Assembly (NCBI RefSeq): GCF_010731895.1 | Contig: NZ_AP022596.1 | Location: 5,394,001 to 5,458,000 of the forward strand | Length of the DNA stretch: 64,000 nucleotides | Source of the DNA: Mycolicibacterium helvum | GTDB lineage: Bacteria; Actinomycetota; Actinomycetes; Mycobacteriales; Mycobacteriaceae | Direction of reading: 5' to 3' | Shown: in pieces, positions 52,986 to 60,759 of the stretch | Layout of the letters: each line of letters starts with the position of its first letter | Numbering within the stretch: position 1 is the first letter of the stretch | Notes under the pieces: generated by a model | What the model was told of the DNA's origin: nothing | Databases searched by the model: none | What the model saw: only the letters and a program-made list of their open reading frames with translations | Translations under genes and position numbers: made by a program

Positions 52986-53297
52986 ATGCAAGCGAAACTC
53001 ACGAAGCTCACACCAGTTCTGTTCGCAGGTGTTGCTGCCGCTGGAATCGCAGCCGCACCTATGGCTTTCGCCGATCCGGCACCGGGTTGCTACAACCCGG
53101 ATGGGACGCCGTGCACTCCTTCGGCTGGCCCGCAGGGTGCTGGGGCTGAAATCCCCGGCGGGCCAGGAGCCCAGGCCGGCGCCGACGGCCACGTCTCGGC
53201 GGGGATCCCCAACGGCCCGTGGGCGGTTGCTGGTCCTGGCGGCGGAGTTGCCTGTGTTCCGGGCGGTCCGTGCCGGACCATCAACCTTCCGGGATAG
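52986..53297 (+). CDS. Small secreted Gly/Pro-rich protein
   Basis: A 103-aa protein with a clear Sec signal (TPVLFAGVAAAGIAAAPMAF, cleavage after AFA) and a short mature region rich in Gly, Pro and Ala with four cysteines (GCYNPDGTPCTPS; VACVPGGPCRT). This is typical of small exported mycobacterial proteins of unknown function. The Shine-Dalgarno is weak. It is divergent from the cutinase gene. Confidence 0.65.
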   Translation: MQAKLTKLTPVLFAGVAAAGIAAAPMAFADPAPGCYNPDGTPCTPSAGPQGAGAEIPGGPGAQAGADGHVSAGIPNGPWAVAGPGGGVACVPGGPCRTINLPG

Positions 53298-53374
53298 TCA
53301 ACTGCTGGTGGCTGGGCCCGCGGGCACAGCGTTCAGGCGTTGGTTCCGGGCCGATGGCGCCGAGCGGCGCTCGC

Positions 53375-54298
53375 CTAGGAGGCGTAGGCCCGCAACAACG
53401 CCCGGGTGCGGGCCCGACCCTCGGGTGACGGATCGAACGGCGCGGCGACGTATTCGTCGACACCCGCCGCGCGGAGTTCGTCGAGCCGGCCTCGGACGGT
53501 GTCTTCGTCACCGATGATGGCGGCGTCTTGTGGACCCTGGTAACCCTCGCGATCCAGCATCGCGCGATAAGAAGGCAGGTTGCCGTACATGGCGAACTGT
53601 TCACCCGCCTGCTGACGCGCGGCGTCCACGTCGTCGGTGACGCTGATCGGCAGTGACGCGGCAACGCGCACCGCGTCTTCACGTCCGGCATCGGCGGCGG
53701 CCTGCCGCAGCGCCGGGCCGACATGTTCGGCGATTGTCTTGGGCCCGGTCATCCACGTGCAGGTGCCCGCTGTGCGCTTCCCGGCGATCTTGAGCAGCTG
53801 CGGACCGAGTGCGGCGATGTAGACCTCGGGCCGGGGTGCACCGGGGATCATGAGCGCGCCGCGGGTGGTCACGGTCTCCCCCTCCGCGGCGGCGGGCTCA
53901 CCGGCAAGCAGCGGCAACAGCCCGTCCAGGTATTCGTTGAGCCTGCGCACCGGCTTGTCCCATGGGATGCCCCACATCCCTTCGGTGACCGCCTGGTGGG
54001 TCATGCCCAGCCCAAGGGTGAAGCGGCCACCCGAGGCGAGGCTCACCGTGAGAGCGCGCTGTGCCATCAGCATCGGATGCTGATTTTGGATCGGCACCAC
54101 ACCGCTGGCGACCTCGATCGTGTCGACCTCGTGCAACGCGATGGCCAGAATCGTGAGAAGGTCGGGCTCGTAAGGCAATTGGCTCATCCACACTCGCGTG
54201 AAGCCTTCGTCGCGCAGCATCGCGAGGTTCGCGATCGTCGCGTCGATCGGCGATCCACTGCCTGATCCACTGAGTTGGCCGAACATACTGACCTGCAT
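53375..54298 (-). CDS. LLM-class F420-dependent oxidoreductase
   Basis: A 307-aa luciferase-like monooxygenase-fold protein from the ATG at 54298 (five residues shorter than the longest frame). FTRVWMSQLPYEPD, GVVPIQNQHPMLMAQ and GRFTLGLGMTH are family motifs. In mycobacteria this group usually uses F420H2 for hydride transfer. The C-terminal IGDEDTVRGRLDELRAAGVD is also typical. Substrate unknown; the gene stands alone. Confidence 0.85.
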   Translation of the reverse strand: MQVSMFGQLSGSGSGSPIDATIANLAMLRDEGFTRVWMSQLPYEPDLLTILAIALHEVDTIEVASGVVPIQNQHPMLMAQRALTVSLASGGRFTLGLGMTHQAVTEGMWGIPWDKPVRRLNEYLDGLLPLLAGEPAAAEGETVTTRGALMIPGAPRPEVYIAALGPQLLKIAGKRTAGTCTWMTGPKTIAEHVGPALRQAAADAGREDAVRVAASLPISVTDDVDAARQQAGEQFAMYGNLPSYRAMLDREGYQGPQDAAIIGDEDTVRGRLDELRAAGVDEYVAAPFDPSPEGRARTRALLRAYAS

Positions 54299-54454
54299 GT
54301 CCCCAGCATGCATCGTGTCGTTTCATTCGTGGTGATTTTCGGCTAGCGCGCTGCTCAGGGGTGCTTCACAGCAGAAGGACAACCTTCGCGTGTTTCCTTG
54401 GACCTGCTAACGTGCGCGCCGCCGCCGCACGCCGGGTGAGGGCGCAGGAAGGCC

Positions 54455-55321
54455 ATGACAAGGGCGATGAACATGGGCGACGTGACTCGGCGTCGGTTGT
54501 TAGTGCTTGCCGCGACCGTGGTGGCAGGCGCGGCCGTCACCGCTGCTGACTGGATATATGAGCGGCCCGGCAGCCCCGATGCCAGCCCGGCCAGTCCAAA
54601 TCTATCGGGCGCTTCGCCGGCGTCGACCGCCGCGAAGCCCGCGGCATCAGCGCCGCCCAGACTGCTCCCCCCTCCCGATCCCCGTCACCGGGTGCGCCTA
54701 CCCGGCGGTGGTGTGTTGAGTCGACTACCCGCGAATGACAACACGATGGCTCTGACCCTCGATGACGGGGTGAACAGTGAAGTAGTGGCTCACTACATCC
54801 GCTTCGCCCGCGACACCGGGGTTCGGTTGACGTTCTTTCTCAACGGGGTCAACAGGTCCTGGACCGACAACCGTGACGAATTACGCCCCCTGGTCGACTC
54901 GGGGCAGATCCAGCTTGGCAACCACACGTGGTCGCATCCCGACCTCACCACGGTGCCCACGTCGAGAATCCGCGACGAACTCGCCCGCAATGACCGCTTC
55001 ATGAAGGACACCTACGGTGTCGACGCCGCACCCTACTTCCGGCCGCCCTACGGCAAGCACAATTCAGCGGTCGACGCCGTCGCGCTGGATACTGGCTACA
55101 CGGTCCCCACGCTCTGGTCCGGTTCGCTGGCCGACTCGACCGTCATCGCCGAGGACTACATCGTCAAGATGGCCAATCAGTACTTCACGCCGCGGTCGAT
55201 CGTGTTGGGCCATCTCAATCACGTGCCAGTGACCCACGTGTACGGACAGCTCGTCGACATCATCCGCGCGCGGAACATCCGCACTGTCACCCTCAACGAC
55301 GTGTTCCTGGCACGGGGTTGA
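54455..55321 (+). CDS. Polysaccharide deacetylase with Tat-type signal
   Basis: A 288-aa protein. The N-terminus VTRRRLLVLAATVVAGAAV is a twin-arginine-type export signal, followed by a Pro/Ala/Ser linker to about residue 85. The NodB domain carries MALTLDDGVNSEVV (motif 1), GNHTWSHPDLT (motif 2, His-x3-His) and YFRPPYGKHN (motif 3). It probably deacetylates N-acetyl sugars in the cell wall. ATGs at 54455, 54467 and 54473 are possible starts. It overlaps the convergent methyltransferase by 29 bp. Confidence 0.85.
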   Translation: MTRAMNMGDVTRRRLLVLAATVVAGAAVTAADWIYERPGSPDASPASPNLSGASPASTAAKPAASAPPRLLPPPDPRHRVRLPGGGVLSRLPANDNTMALTLDDGVNSEVVAHYIRFARDTGVRLTFFLNGVNRSWTDNRDELRPLVDSGQIQLGNHTWSHPDLTTVPTSRIRDELARNDRFMKDTYGVDAAPYFRPPYGKHNSAVDAVALDTGYTVPTLWSGSLADSTVIAEDYIVKMANQYFTPRSIVLGHLNHVPVTHVYGQLVDIIRARNIRTVTLNDVFLARG

Positions 55322-56000
55322 CCGTCGAGGGGCTGACGGTCGCCGATCCCACGATTAGCGGGTGGACGATCGCCGGCATCCCGCGCCACACCTGGTCCTT
55401 GGCCTCAACGGTGAACCCGCAGCCACGCATCAGCTCCAACGTCGGACGGTTGCACACACATCCGCCCGCGAAACCGCGCCACGGCCTCAACAGGCCGTCC
55501 TGGCACGCCGACAGGAACCGCGAACTCGCCCGAACGTGCTCGATGAACAGCAGCCGCCCACCCGGGCGAAGGACGCGTGCGATCTCGCGCAGCGCCTGTT
55601 CCGGGTTATCGACGGTGCACAGCACGAGCGTCGACACGACGGTGTCCGCCGACGCGTCGGCGAATGGCAGCCTCTCGGCGGGGGCACCGACGACCCGCAC
55701 CGCCAGGGCTCGCCGACTCGCCTGCCGCACGAGTTTGCGACGCATGTCGGGTTCCGGCTCGGTCAGCACGAGTTCATCGAGACCTTCGGGATAGTGCCCA
55801 ACGTTCAGCCCGGTGCCGGCCCCGATCTCCACGACGCGACCGGATGCGTCGGCCACGAGGTTCCGCCGGCGCCGTCGCATCCCCATCACCTCGCCCAGCC
55901 AGACAAACGGGTCGTACAGCAGGGCCATCATGCGCAACCACACCGAATACGACGCACTCGCCTTCCGGTCGGTGCTTTGGTTAGCCGCGATCTCGGTCAT
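55293..56000 (-). CDS. Class I SAM-dependent methyltransferase
   Basis: A 235-aa methyltransferase. VVEIGAGTGLNVGHYP is motif I, VLTEPEPDMRRKL the acidic strand-2 loop, and ADTVVSTLVLCTVDNPEQAL with VLRPGGRLLFIEHV the later motifs, close to the Methyltransf_11/UbiE-like group. A C-terminal MRGCGFTVEAKDQVW closes the fold. The substrate may be a lipid or quinone but is not deducible. Convergent with the deacetylase. Confidence 0.85.
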   Translation of the reverse strand: MTEIAANQSTDRKASASYSVWLRMMALLYDPFVWLGEVMGMRRRRRNLVADASGRVVEIGAGTGLNVGHYPEGLDELVLTEPEPDMRRKLVRQASRRALAVRVVGAPAERLPFADASADTVVSTLVLCTVDNPEQALREIARVLRPGGRLLFIEHVRASSRFLSACQDGLLRPWRGFAGGCVCNRPTLELMRGCGFTVEAKDQVWRGMPAIVHPLIVGSATVSPSTVNPVPGTRR

Positions 56001-56075
56001 GCCGGCAACCTACGAGCCGCCGGCACATTGGCGCATCCCTGAGTGCGGCCATCTTCACGTGATGGCCCGTTCCGG

Positions 56076-57143
56076 CTACACCAGGCCTAGACGCGCGGCT
56101 TGAGCCACTGCGGCCGTCCGCGAGGTGGCGCCGAGCTTGCGCCGGATGTTCGCGACGTGGCGGTGCACGGTGTGCGGGCTCAGCTGGAGCTGCTCGGCGA
56201 TCTCGCGGTCACCGAGACCGTGTGCGACGCAGGCGAGAATCTCACGCTCCCGACGCGACAGCAGGGCGGGTTCGGAACGGTGCGTATCGGCGGCGTTCGG
56301 CTGATCGTGTGCCAGCCCTTGGCGGCATGCGCGGACCACGGAGTCGACGTCACCGTGCCACGGGAAGTGTGAGTGCCCGGGCAGCGGGATAAAGGTCGCG
56401 CCGGGTATCGCGGCCGCGACCTCACGCCCGAGCCGGTAGGGCACGGCCCGGTCGTCGCGGCGATGCACGACCGTCGCCGCCGAGCGGACGATGGGAAGGT
56501 GCGCACGGACATCGAGCCGATAGACCATGTCCAGCAACGCGGCGGCGGTCTGCGCCGTCGCCGACTCGCGTTGCAGCCGGGTGAAGCGTTCGTGCTCGGC
56601 AGCCTCCGCGTTGCCGAGAAAGATATCGCTGAGCATTCGGGCACCCAGTCCCCAATGTGCGCGAACTGCCGCCACGATCGCCTCTCCCACCCCGGGCGCG
56701 GTGAGCACATCGCCATGGGGATACGACCCGTACAGCACCAGGTGCTCGACGCGCTCCGGGAAAGCCGCGGCGAAGGCGACGGCAGTAGAGCTGCCGGATG
56801 AGCCGCCGATGAGCGAGACCCGATCGAGCCCGAGTTCGTCGAGGAGTGCGCACAGCGTCGCGACCTCGCCATCCAGGGTGAGATCGGATTCGTCCATCTC
56901 GCGATCCGACATCCCCACCCCGAGCCGGTCGTAGCGGATCAGGGTGTAGTTTTCCGCCACGCCCGCCCAGAATCGCCGAACGTCGGGGCTTTGCCAGTCC
57001 AATTCAAGATGGCTCACCCACCACGCGGGGGCCACCAACGGCGGGCCGTCGCCGCGCACCTCGTACGCCAGGCGGCGGGCGCCAACGGGCAGGAACCGAA
57101 TCTCGGACTTGTCGAGCATCGCCTGCGAGCGTACGACTTCCAT
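56076..57143 (-). CDS. Alpha/beta hydrolase fused to a LuxR-type DNA-binding domain
   Basis: A 355-aa fusion. Residues about 10-285 form an alpha/beta hydrolase: YEVRGDGPPLVAPAWW, YDRLGVGMSD, the elbow LIGGSSGSSTAVAFA (G-G-S-S-G, serine present) and LPGHSHFPWHGD with the histidine. Residues about 295-355 are a LuxR/GerE helix-turn-helix: LSRREREILACVAHGLGDRE and LSPHTVHRHVANIRRKL. It is probably a one-component regulator sensing or hydrolysing a small molecule. I chose the ATG at 57143 (GAGGG upstream); ATG 57119 is possible. The triad looks intact, so it may also be catalytic. Confidence 0.85.
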   Translation of the reverse strand: MEVVRSQAMLDKSEIRFLPVGARRLAYEVRGDGPPLVAPAWWVSHLELDWQSPDVRRFWAGVAENYTLIRYDRLGVGMSDREMDESDLTLDGEVATLCALLDELGLDRVSLIGGSSGSSTAVAFAAAFPERVEHLVLYGSYPHGDVLTAPGVGEAIVAAVRAHWGLGARMLSDIFLGNAEAAEHERFTRLQRESATAQTAAALLDMVYRLDVRAHLPIVRSAATVVHRRDDRAVPYRLGREVAAAIPGATFIPLPGHSHFPWHGDVDSVVRACRQGLAHDQPNAADTHRSEPALLSRREREILACVAHGLGDREIAEQLQLSPHTVHRHVANIRRKLGATSRTAAVAQAARLGLV

Positions 57144-57162
57144 GCGGGTCAAGCCCTCGAAA

Positions 57163-57840
57163 CTAGGGCCAGAGCTGGGTGCGGTCCCACCGGTTGCCCG
57201 CCCGGGTGTAGGCCAGGCGGCGGTGCCGGCGATCTGGCGAGCCCTCCCAGAACTCCACCTCGGCTGGACACACCGCGTACGACATCCATTCGTCCGGGAC
57301 GTAATCGGGCTCGGCACCGAGGCGGTGGTGTGCCTTGGCGATTTCGGTGTCGAGCTCTCCCGCGTCGGGCATGGGCTGGCTTTGGCGCAGCGTCAAAGCC
57401 ATCGCCCGCGAACCCAATGGGCGGGCGCGAAAGTCGTCGGCACTCGCCGCCGCCCCATCGCTGACGACCGTCCCGACGACACGGACTTGGCGCACCAACG
57501 CCGGCCAATAAAACGTCAGTGCGGCAGCGGGATGGGCGGCGAGGTCCCGACCTTTCTGGCTTACCGAGCTCACCGCGAAATGCCACCCGGCATTGTCGAC
57601 CGCCTTCAGGATGAGCACCCGAGCGCGCGGCATTCCCTGCGCGTCGACGGTCGAGATCGTCATCGCGTGCGGCTCGGGAACTCCCGCGTTGACTGCCGTT
57701 CGCAGCCACGCAACAAACAGCGAAATAGGTTCGGCGGGGGCCTCACCGAGCTCGAACCCTGGCGCTATCCCTGACAGGACCGGCAGTGCTCGCAGATATG
57801 CGCGCCCGCCGTCACCGTCAGACCACCGATTGTTGTCCAC
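57163..57840 (-). CDS. Pyridoxamine 5'-phosphate oxidase-family protein
   Basis: A 225-aa flavoprotein of the PNPOx fold: PHAMTISTVDAQGMPRARVLI (FMN-binding strands), FAVSSVSQKGRDLAAHPAAA, FYWPALVRQVRVVGTV and a C-terminal VEFWEGSPDRRHRRLAY, all in PdxH order. The length fits PdxH, using the GTG at 57840. It differs enough from the usual mycobacterial PdxH (as I recall it) that it may be a paralogue with another amine or flavin substrate. It lies 19 bp upstream of the hydrolase-LuxR fusion and may share its transcript. Confidence 0.8.
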   Translation of the reverse strand: MDNNRWSDGDGGRAYLRALPVLSGIAPGFELGEAPAEPISLFVAWLRTAVNAGVPEPHAMTISTVDAQGMPRARVLILKAVDNAGWHFAVSSVSQKGRDLAAHPAAALTFYWPALVRQVRVVGTVVSDGAAASADDFRARPLGSRAMALTLRQSQPMPDAGELDTEIAKAHHRLGAEPDYVPDEWMSYAVCPAEVEFWEGSPDRRHRRLAYTRAGNRWDRTQLWP

Positions 57841-58053
57841 TCTCAGAACGTAGCGTGTTGCCTGGGCTCTGCGAGGATGATGGTCGTGCAGCCCCTTGGT
57901 AGGATGGTGGGCTTGCCGCCAAAGATCCACGGGGGCTGGGCTATTCGAATGTGGTTGCGGGTCTACATAGAGTTAGCTGTTCCGGGGGGATTGCCGACGG
58001 TCGTTTCGCATCGAGCGCAGTCCCGTGCGTCAACGAGTAGAAGGGCAAACATT

Positions 58054-58770
58054 GTGAAAGACCTCATCCACACCTCAGCTGCTGCGGCGCTGCTGGGCGC
58101 GGTCGCGCTCGGGGTGGCAAGCCCCGCCAAGGCCGTACCGATCAACGACCCACTGGGCCTCTGCGCCAATCCTGTGGCGGGCAAGTGTGTATGGGGAACC
58201 GGCCACCCGCGCAGCAACGTCGATATCGAATTTCCGGCGAATACGCCACTGGAACAGGAAGTAGTGGACTTTGCGACCAAGACCGCCAATGACTACTACG
58301 CGACCGAGGCGCCGACGCGTGCGGATCCGAATCCGGCCGGCTCGTCTGAACTGAGGGTCACGGGCACGGCATACACCTCGGGTACGGCGCCGGCCGGCAC
58401 TGAGACCGTCGTACTCAAGACGGTCCAGAACATCAGCGGCACAGCCCATCCCATGACGTGGTACAAGGCGTTTCCCTACAACAGGGCGACCCAGGCACCC
58501 ATCACCTTTGACGCACTGTTTGCGCCGGGCGTAAAGCCGCTTGACGTGATCCTGCCGATTGTGAATGAACAGATCAGCACTTCCTCGGGTGAGCCCTTCG
58601 CTGCGGATCCTGCGGCCGGACATGACCCGGCCAACTACCAGAATTTCGCGGTCACCGATGATGCGGTCATCTTCTTCTTCGATAAGGATGAGCTGCGGGC
58701 CGCCACCAGTGACTTCCAGGTGTCGGTACCTCGTAGCGCGATCGCGCCCATGCTCAGTCCCGGCATCTGA
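58054..58770 (+). CDS. Secreted MPT64-like (DUF3298/RsiV-type) protein
   Basis: A 238-aa protein from a GTG at 58054 with AGAAGGG upstream. The Sec signal (TSAAAALLGAVALGVASPAKA) is followed by a mature region with two early cysteines and a C-terminal DUF3298-like domain (APITFDALFAPG, then FAVTDDAVIFFFDKDEL), as in the secreted antigen MPT64 and TB22.2. Secreted, function unknown; MPT64 relatives have been studied as antigens. It ends at a terminator-like hairpin shared with the convergent operon. Confidence 0.8.
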   Translation: MKDLIHTSAAAALLGAVALGVASPAKAVPINDPLGLCANPVAGKCVWGTGHPRSNVDIEFPANTPLEQEVVDFATKTANDYYATEAPTRADPNPAGSSELRVTGTAYTSGTAPAGTETVVLKTVQNISGTAHPMTWYKAFPYNRATQAPITFDALFAPGVKPLDVILPIVNEQISTSSGEPFAADPAAGHDPANYQNFAVTDDAVIFFFDKDELRAATSDFQVSVPRSAIAPMLSPGI

Positions 58771-58780
58771 ACTGCTGGTT

Positions 58781-58811
58781 GTCCTTCCTCCCAGGAGTCG
58801 GGAGGAGGGAC
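58781..58811. terminator. Bidirectional terminator-like hairpin
   Basis: GTCCTTCCTCCC and GGGAGGAGGGAC pair over 12 bp with one G-T wobble, around a 7-nt loop. The hairpin lies between the stop of the MPT64-like gene (58770) and the stop of the convergent membrane-protein gene (58820), where a shared terminator is expected. Confidence 0.6.
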
Positions 58812-58819
58812 ACCCTTGG

Positions 58820-59560
58820 TTACCGCGGCGGATCGCCCTTCCAGAGAAAGCTGTTGACGTATTTGCCCAGATCCTGGGCGAGTTCGAGATTCGCGCCGGA
58901 GGGTACCCCGGGCCCGTCGCCGGGCACGAACTTGTGGTACGGACCGATCGCGGCGCCGACCAGGGCCAGGTCGTTCTTCACCGCGACCATGACGACGATG
59001 CGGGTTCGCGACACCGACGTACCGCCCTGCGGGTAGACGTCCAGGACTTGGCCGAAGCCGAGTTGGTAACCCACTGTGGTGTTGGGCAATACATAAGCCA
59101 CCGTCGCGTCGGGTTGTTTGTCCTTGAGAAGATCGTCCATCACATCTTCGGCCGACCGGCCCTCGGCGGGAACGCTGAAGAGTTCCATCACGCCCCCGTC
59201 GCCACCCAGGTACGTCGCGGACACGCCGTCGTCCTCCAGCTTGACGTCGTAGGCGGATCCTGGCGCCGGGTAGGACACCGAGAACTCCCCGTCGGTCGAG
59301 ACGAAGCGGGGATTGGCCTGCACCGGCACCCCGGCCGGTGGTCGCCCGCAATCCGGCGGACAGCTGTAGCGCTCGGTCGGCCCGACGGCCATCGCCCATG
59401 CCGCCGTCGAACCTCCGACCAACACCGCCAGGCTGACGACCACAGTCAGCATCATCCGGGGTAGTGATGTGAACCGTTGCGGCCCAGCCGTATACGAACC
59501 CGACTGCACCGAGTAACCGGGGAACAGTTCCGCAGGCTGGGGCACGGCGGGGGCGCTCAT
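58820..59560 (-). CDS. Membrane-anchored protein, last gene of sedolisin operon
   Basis: A 246-aa protein from the ATG at 59560, which overlaps the upstream stop as ATGA. A short cytosolic N-terminus precedes one membrane helix (about 38-58, MLTVVVSLAVLVGGSTAAWA) and an extracytoplasmic domain with YSCPPDCGRPP and a beta-rich region (FSVSYPAPGSAYDVKLEDDG). It resembles no enzyme I know. Tight coupling to the zinc-ribbon membrane protein and sedolisin suggests a shared envelope function. Confidence 0.7.
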   Translation of the reverse strand: MSAPAVPQPAELFPGYSVQSGSYTAGPQRFTSLPRMMLTVVVSLAVLVGGSTAAWAMAVGPTERYSCPPDCGRPPAGVPVQANPRFVSTDGEFSVSYPAPGSAYDVKLEDDGVSATYLGGDGGVMELFSVPAEGRSAEDVMDDLLKDKQPDATVAYVLPNTTVGYQLGFGQVLDVYPQGGTSVSRTRIVVMVAVKNDLALVGAAIGPYHKFVPGDGPGVPSGANLELAQDLGKYVNSFLWKGDPPR

Positions 59561-60759
59561 TGCTCCACCAATTCGACGTGCGGTTGCGGTCGATCTCGCC
59601 GACGGGCGGCGCGTGAGGTCCGCGATGCCGCGTGGCTGGCAATACCGCATGCGGGACAGAACTTGGTGTCGGGCACCACGTGCTGGCACCACACGCACAG
59701 GATCGGCAGCTCCGGATAGACGACCGCGTGTTCTTCCCGCAACATCATCAGTTGCAGGCCCACGCGCAATGCGACGACCGCGGCGACCGCGAACACGACG
59801 TGCACCAGAAACTGGAGGTACGGCGGTAACTGGTAGGCCTCGGCGAGGCCGACGCAGGCGTAGGCGGCAGCACCGACGACCACACCGAGACCGCCGACTG
59901 CTAGCACGCCACGCCGGTCGGGGCCGTCGCGCCTGGCATACCAAAGGCCGGCTCCGACGAGGCCGCTCAGCGATAAGCCGGTCAATGGTTCAGTGATGCC
60001 GCGAACCCCAGCCTGCAGCAGCATATCCGGGATGGGCAGGTCGCCCGCCACCGCGGCGTCGCCTAGCTGCGGGATCAGTCTGGCCACGTCCGTCGCGAGG
60101 GTGAATGCGGTGGCGCCGACCAAGCCAATTGCGAAGCCGTGCAGCGATTCTCGGACTTGCGTTCTAGCTAGCCGAACGAGTATCGCGGGTAGCTGCAACG
60201 CCAGCAGCGCCCCGAACGGAATCACCACCGCGTCGAGTACCAGGCGCGTGGTTGGGATTTGGGTGCCCAGCCCAAGGCTGTATGTCTCCCTCACGATGGC
60301 AGCGGTCAAGGTCACCCAGCCCAGCGCGACCGCAATGCCCAGCGCCGCGGTCAAAACCCAGATCCAGGCCGGTAGATCGGCCAGCAGTCGGGATTCGACA
60401 AGGTAGATCACGACGAGTATCGGTGGCGCGAAGACCGCAAGGGCCAGCATCGGCACATACCACTGCAGCACGCAGAACGCGATCAACACAGCCACGACGA
60501 GGAACAGACTGAGCCGGAACGCACGGCGTGAGCGGAGCGGCAGGTGCGGGAACAACGTACTGACAATGGTGGGCTGCAGAACGTTCTCGCCCGGCGCGGC
60601 AGCGTAGGAGGTGACGCGCAGCAGTCCGGGGCGATCGCCGGGAGCCAGGGACAGGCGCGCGCCACAGCGTGCACAGAACCTGCCCGCCGGGACGTCGTGG
60701 TGGCACGCTGGGCACGGCATCGTCGCGATGTTAGCTGTGTCGTCATGATGTTCGGTCAT
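59557..60759 (-). CDS. Multi-pass membrane protein with two terminal zinc ribbons
   Basis: A 400-aa protein. An N-terminal zinc ribbon (PCPACHHDVPAGRFCARCG) and a C-terminal one (CVWCQHVVPDTKFCPACG) flank about eight to nine hydrophobic helices (about 82-345). The layout recalls PrsW-like proteins, but I see no clear catalytic EExxK motif. It overlaps the sedolisin stop and the next start as ATGA at both ends, so the three genes are translated together. The role may be membrane partner or regulator of the secreted protease; this is inference. Confidence 0.75.
   Translation of the reverse strand: MTEHHDDTANIATMPCPACHHDVPAGRFCARCGARLSLAPGDRPGLLRVTSYAAAPGENVLQPTIVSTLFPHLPLRSRRAFRLSLFLVVAVLIAFCVLQWYVPMLALAVFAPPILVVIYLVESRLLADLPAWIWVLTAALGIAVALGWVTLTAAIVRETYSLGLGTQIPTTRLVLDAVVIPFGALLALQLPAILVRLARTQVRESLHGFAIGLVGATAFTLATDVARLIPQLGDAAVAGDLPIPDMLLQAGVRGITEPLTGLSLSGLVGAGLWYARRDGPDRRGVLAVGGLGVVVGAAAYACVGLAEAYQLPPYLQFLVHVVFAVAAVVALRVGLQLMMLREEHAVVYPELPILCVWCQHVVPDTKFCPACGIASHAASRTSRAARRRDRPQPHVELVEQ

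Noticed and set aside
58820..59944. 374-aa reading of the anchored protein with an Arg-rich N-terminus
   Set aside because: The first 128 residues are out-of-frame translation of the zinc-ribbon membrane gene; the ATGA overlap at 59560 gives a sensible protein with a membrane helix.
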